Shown: piece by piece, positions 5,162 through 7,619 of the stretch
Layout: each line of letters begins with the position of its first letter
How positions within the stretch are numbered: the first letter of the stretch is position 1
Source: an uncultured Oscillospiraceae bacterium
GTDB lineage: Bacteria; Bacillota; Clostridia; Oscillospirales; Oscillospiraceae
Length of the DNA stretch: 7,619 bases
Assembly: GCA_958426425.1 (NCBI GenBank)
Contig: CATZYY010000114.1
Location: 1 to 7,619, forward strand
Direction: 5' to 3'
Notes under the pieces: model-generated
Told to the model about the DNA's origin: nothing
Databases searched by the model: none
The model's input: the letters and a program-made list of their open reading frames with translations, nothing else
Translations under genes and position numbers: made by a program

Positions 5162-6328
5162 ATGGATGAGCGCTATACCTCCGTATTTACTGAAGAAGAA
5201 CGGGCTGCCCGCCGCCGTCAGCGACAGGAGGCCCGAAAGGCCAGGCTTCGGGCGCGTCGGCGCCGTCAGCTGATGCTGTTGCTTCCCTGCATGCTGGTGA
5301 GCGTGCTGGTGGCGGGACTGCTGCTGGGCAGCAAGGCGGCCAGCCAAGAGGAGGATGAGGACGCCGGCATCGATCTGGCGGCCCAAACCCCTGTCGTCCC
5401 TCAGCAGCCCCAGGTGGAGGAACCGGAGATGATCGACTATACCGCCACTGCGGACACCGTCCAGCTGGGGGCGGAGTTCCCCAGTTCCTATGCCGTGCTC
5501 ATCGATCTGGACAGCCATGAGATTCTGGCGGAAAAGGGGGCGGACACGGTAATTTACCCTGCCTCCATGACCAAAGTGCTGACGGTGCTGGTGGCTGCCG
5601 AGGCCATTGAGGAGTCGGATCTGGACCAGACCTTCGCCATGACCCGGGAGATCACCGACTACTGCTATGTCAACGGCTGCAGTGTGGTGGGGCTGATGGT
5701 GGATGAAACCGTCACTGTCCGGGAGCTGTTTTACGGCACCATCCTCCCCTCCGGCGCCGACGCCGCGGTGGGACTTGCCACCTACGTAGCGGGCTCCCAC
5801 GAGGCCTTTGTGGACATGATGAACGACAAGCTGGAGGAACTGGGCCTCTCCGATACCGCCCACTTCACCAACTGCGTAGGGCTGTTTGACGAGAATCATG
5901 CCTGCACCGTCTCCGATATGGCCGTCATTTTGGAGGCTGCTCTGGACAACGATCTGTGCCGGGAGGTGCTGGGGGCTCACACCTATGAAACCGCTCCCAC
6001 CACGGATCACCCGGAGGGACAGATTCTCTCCAACTGGTTCCTGCGGCGGATTGAGGACAAGGATACCGGCTCCCTGACGGTCATGGGCGCCAAAACCGGC
6101 TATGTGGTGGAATCCGGCAGCTGTGCCGCCAGCTGGGCACAGGACACGGACGGTCACCGTTACCTCTGCGTCACCGCCGACGCCTCCAGCTCCTGGCAGG
6201 CGATCTACGACCATGCGGACCTCTACAAGACCTACTGCTCGGAAGCGGTGACCACAGGCCTTTCCAATGGCACAAACGAAACAGCCTCCCAGGATGGGAC
6301 GTCCCTTTCTCTTGGGGAGGCCGCCTGA
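5162..6328 (+). CDS. D-alanyl-D-alanine carboxypeptidase (peptidase S11, low-molecular-weight PBP), type II membrane-anchored
   Basis: This 388-residue enzyme is expected to remove the terminal D-Ala from peptidoglycan pentapeptides outside the membrane. Residues 1-36 form a strongly basic cytoplasmic tail rich in arginine, residues 37-56 are a membrane segment, and 61-92 an acidic then proline/glutamine-rich linker. The S11 catalytic domain spans about 100-360. It shows the active-site SMTK (Ser135, Lys138) and KTG (311-313). The second motif, normally SxN, reads SGAD (197-200), with Ala199 in place of Asn. The C-terminal beta domain and amphipathic helix of DacA/PBP5 are absent, and the protein ends in a short Ser/Thr/Asn-rich tail. 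It is therefore held by its N-terminal segment and not a C-terminal anchor. AAGGAG lies seven bases before the ATG at 5162. It is a single-gene unit with its own promoter and terminator. Confidence 0.92.
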   Translation: MDERYTSVFTEEERAARRRQRQEARKARLRARRRRQLMLLLPCMLVSVLVAGLLLGSKAASQEEDEDAGIDLAAQTPVVPQQPQVEEPEMIDYTATADTVQLGAEFPSSYAVLIDLDSHEILAEKGADTVIYPASMTKVLTVLVAAEAIEESDLDQTFAMTREITDYCYVNGCSVVGLMVDETVTVRELFYGTILPSGADAAVGLATYVAGSHEAFVDMMNDKLEELGLSDTAHFTNCVGLFDENHACTVSDMAVILEAALDNDLCREVLGAHTYETAPTTDHPEGQILSNWFLRRIEDKDTGSLTVMGAKTGYVVESGSCAASWAQDTDGHRYLCVTADASSSWQAIYDHADLYKTYCSEAVTTGLSNGTNETASQDGTSLSLGEAA

Positions 6329-6384
6329 AATGCGTGTCTGCTGAACATACGGATACCGTTTCCAGGCATGAACAGTTGAAAAAT

Positions 6385-6423
6385 GAGAGCGGAACCCTGT
6401 TTGGGTTCCGCTCTCGTCTTTTT
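6385..6423 (+). terminator. Intrinsic terminator after the carboxypeptidase gene, probably bidirectional
   Basis: GAGAGCGGAACCC (6385-6397) pairs perfectly with GGGTTCCGCTCTC (6403-6415) around a TGTTT loop, followed by GTCTTTTT (6416-6423). It begins 56 bp after the stop codon. Read on the minus strand the same stem is followed by ATTTTTC, so it can also stop transcripts of the convergent flavodoxin gene. Confidence 0.92.
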
Positions 6424-6494
6424 ATGCTGTTGTATGCCCTCACCAATGGAGTGAACGGCATCCCATCAACCTAACGGCAGTTTTCCACTGGGGC

Positions 6495-6511
6495 AAAAAG
6501 CGGCTCCCCGC
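6495..6511 (-). terminator. Possible short terminator just after the EFR1-type gene
   Basis: On the minus strand a short hairpin GCGG-GGAG-CCGC (6511-6500) is followed by five Ts (6499-6495), seven bases after the stop codon at 6518. The stem is only 4 bp, so it is a weak candidate. The stronger bidirectional hairpin at 6385-6423 lies further downstream as a backup. Confidence 0.4.
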
Positions 6512-6517
6512 CCTGCT

Positions 6518-7339
6518 TTACAAAAACAGCTCGTTCTCCTTAGGCTCCGTAAAGGTCTGCTCCAGCATGGCCACATGGCTCAGGAAGGCCGGGTCATCAA
6601 AATACTTGGCGTGCTTGGTGCACTTGCGGACGCAGGCGTGGCACTTGATGCAGGTGCCGGGCACCAGGGCCGGATGCTCCGGGTCAATGGCTCCCATGGG
6701 GCACAGCCGGGCACAGGCGCCGCAGTCCGTGCATTTGCCCAGGTCCGTCTGGGGCTTGGCCTTGAGAAATTTGGCCGGCTGCCCGTCGGTGCCCTTGGGC
6801 ACGTAATAGGGGGCGGCGGCGTCACCGGGTACCGCCACAGGGGTGGGAATCTCTGTCAGGGATTTGACCTTCTCCCCGATCTGTGCGGCAAATTGCTCCA
6901 TGGCCCGCTTATCGTCCCAGTCGGGCCGACCGTCGGCCAAATTGTCTGTAAACGCATGACGGCCCACAAAAGCCGCGCCTGCCACTGTGTGGAAGCCGTC
7001 TGCCTCCAGCACCGCGCACAGCTCCGCAAGCGCATTGTCGTAACTGCGGTTTCCGAAGGTCACCACCGCCACGGCCAAAGCGCCCTCTCCCCGGAGTTTT
7101 CCCTGGAAATCCGGCAGAATTTTGTTGGGCAGCTTTCCGGCATAGGTGGGGGAAGCCACCAGCACCAGATCCTGGGCTGTAAACAGATACTCCCTTGCAC
7201 GCTCCGCCGGCCGGGTAAAGGGAATCCGCTCCAGGGGCACCTCCAGCTTTTGGGCCAAGGCCTCGCCAATGGTATTGGCGGTCTTATCCGTATTGCCGGT
7301 GGCGCTGAAATAAACGACCCAAATCTTTTTTACGTCCAT
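6518..7339 (-). CDS. EFR1-type flavodoxin / 2[4Fe-4S] ferredoxin fusion protein
   Basis: This 273-residue cytoplasmic redox protein has a flavodoxin-like domain (residues 5-160) and a bacterial-type ferredoxin domain (about 195-245). The FMN phosphate loop SATGNT is at 12-17, with further flavin-contact segments SPTYAGKLP (63-71) and TFGNRSYDN (94-102). The cluster-binding cysteines are C203, C206, C209, C213 and C230, C233, C236, C240, two complete CxxCxxCxxxC sets suitable for two [4Fe-4S] clusters. Such proteins (EFR1 family in Firmicutes) are thought to shuttle electrons in anaerobes; specific partners are unknown. ATG at 7339 is chosen because AAGGAG ends eight bases upstream. A longer reading frame upstream would translate through the intergenic hairpin and lacks a ribosome binding site. 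A second AAAGGAG lies nine bases further upstream of the first. The gene follows the small cysteine protein on the same strand after 62 bp. Confidence 0.93.
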   Translation of the reverse strand: MDVKKIWVVYFSATGNTDKTANTIGEALAQKLEVPLERIPFTRPAERAREYLFTAQDLVLVASPTYAGKLPNKILPDFQGKLRGEGALAVAVVTFGNRSYDNALAELCAVLEADGFHTVAGAAFVGRHAFTDNLADGRPDWDDKRAMEQFAAQIGEKVKSLTEIPTPVAVPGDAAAPYYVPKGTDGQPAKFLKAKPQTDLGKCTDCGACARLCPMGAIDPEHPALVPGTCIKCHACVRKCTKHAKYFDDPAFLSHVAMLEQTFTEPKENELFL

Positions 7340-7366
7340 GAGGGCATCTCCTTTTTCTCCTTTGCG

Positions 7367-7398
7367 ACAACAGGCACCCCGTCCGGGATGCCTGTTGT
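7367..7398 (-). promoter_or_regulatory. Long intergenic hairpin without U tract, upstream of the EFR1-type gene
   Basis: The two 15-base arms 7367-7381 and 7384-7398 are inverted repeats with one mismatch on the plus strand, which becomes a G-U wobble in minus-strand RNA, so the transcript can form a nearly perfect hairpin. It begins three bases after the stop of the small cysteine gene. It is followed by CGCAAAGGAG and not by a U run, so it does not look like an ordinary intrinsic terminator. It may stabilise or separate the two parts of a shared mRNA, or act in attenuation; the role is inferred. Confidence 0.5.
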
Positions 7399-7401
7399 TG
7401 G

Positions 7402-7617
7402 TTACAGCGAAAAGTCCGCTTCCTTTAACTTCTCCGTATTCAAAGCCACCGGACGAGGCGGCACCCGCTTGAGCGGATCGTACCGGAAGGAACGGCAATG
7501 ACTCTCTGCCGGGACAATGCCCCGCTTGACGCAGGCCACCTCCCGCTCATTGATCTGCTGTCCCTTCTCACAGTATGCGCAGCGGGGGTCCATATCCCGC
7601 CGGAACAGTTTTCCCAA
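7402..7617 (-). CDS. Small four-cysteine protein of unknown function, 5' end at window edge
   Basis: At least 71 residues are visible. The frame is open to the window edge; the first possible start inside is TTG at 7617, and ATG at 7593 (residue 9) would be a shorter option with no clear ribosome binding site. The true start may lie outside. Cysteines at 13, 16, 29 and 41 form a C-x2-C-x12-C-x11-C pattern (PRCAYC, VAC, SHCRSF) that could hold zinc or another metal. A basic segment DPLKRVPPRPV (47-57) and an acidic tail ending EADFSL follow. I recall similar small hypothetical proteins in Clostridia but cannot verify this here. It lies 62 bp ahead of the EFR1-type gene on the same strand and may share its transcript, with a strong hairpin between. 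No membrane segment or signal peptide is present. Confidence 0.75.
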   Translation of the reverse strand: MGKLFRRDMDPRCAYCEKGQQINEREVACVKRGIVPAESHCRSFRYDPLKRVPPRPVALNTEKLKEADFSL

Positions 7618-7619
7618 AG

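Noticed and set aside
5120..6214. Long minus-strand frame opposite the carboxypeptidase gene.
   Set aside because: Gly/His/Val-rich antisense shadow of a gene with SMTK and KTG motifs, a promoter and a terminator in the plus direction.
7340..7498. A longer N-terminus for the EFR1-type protein beginning near 7498.
   Set aside because: The added residues would be translated through the intergenic hairpin and overlap the small cysteine gene in another frame. The flavodoxin fold starts right at MDVKKIWVVYFSATGNT, and a good AAGGAG precedes 7339.

Overview
The window looks like ordinary chromosome from a GC-rich, Gram-positive anaerobe of the Clostridia, most likely an Oscillospiraceae-type gut bacterium (Flavonifractor/Oscillibacter-like). 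This is inferred from GC-rich codon use with AT-rich intergenic gaps, strong AGGAG ribosome binding sites, consensus sigma-A promoters, and the gene set: an EFR1-type flavodoxin-ferredoxin, a choloylglycine-hydrolase family enzyme, a PRK06851-like P-loop protein and SH3/NlpC wall hydrolases. I see no phage, transposon, CRISPR or plasmid signature.

Layout from left to right. A truncated tRNA-Ala(GGC) gene lies on the minus strand at the left edge with its own consensus promoter. Two minus-strand genes follow and probably form one transcription unit: first a penicillin V acylase / bile salt hydrolase-like Ntn hydrolase (2351 to 1326), then a membrane-anchored endonuclease/exonuclease/phosphatase-fold enzyme (1261 to 161). 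A 249-bp AT-rich divergent gap holds a strong promoter that drives a plus-strand pair: a 100-residue protein of unknown function and an exported two-SH3 NlpC/P60 peptidoglycan hydrolase. The pair ends at a strong terminator at 3866-3898.

A convergent minus-strand gene (4979 to 3909) encodes a PRK06851-like two-half P-loop protein. Divergent from it, a plus-strand D-Ala-D-Ala carboxypeptidase (5162-6328) has an extended -10 promoter and its own terminator at 6385-6423. At the right end two minus-strand genes converge on that terminator: a small four-cysteine protein cut by the window edge (7402 onward) and an EFR1-type flavodoxin/2[4Fe-4S] protein (7339 to 6518). A long hairpin without a U tract lies between them.

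Functionally the region mixes envelope work (NlpC/P60 hydrolase, DD-carboxypeptidase, membrane-anchored hydrolase) with a cytoplasmic amidase, a redox protein and several poorly characterised proteins. I find no convincing multi-gene novel system. The observations most worth a second look are the mixed BSH/PVA active-site signature with an unusually long leader, the degenerate second half and altered Walker A of the P-loop protein, the conserved-looking 100-residue unknown ahead of the NlpC/P60 gene, and two RNA hairpins next to translation start regions.
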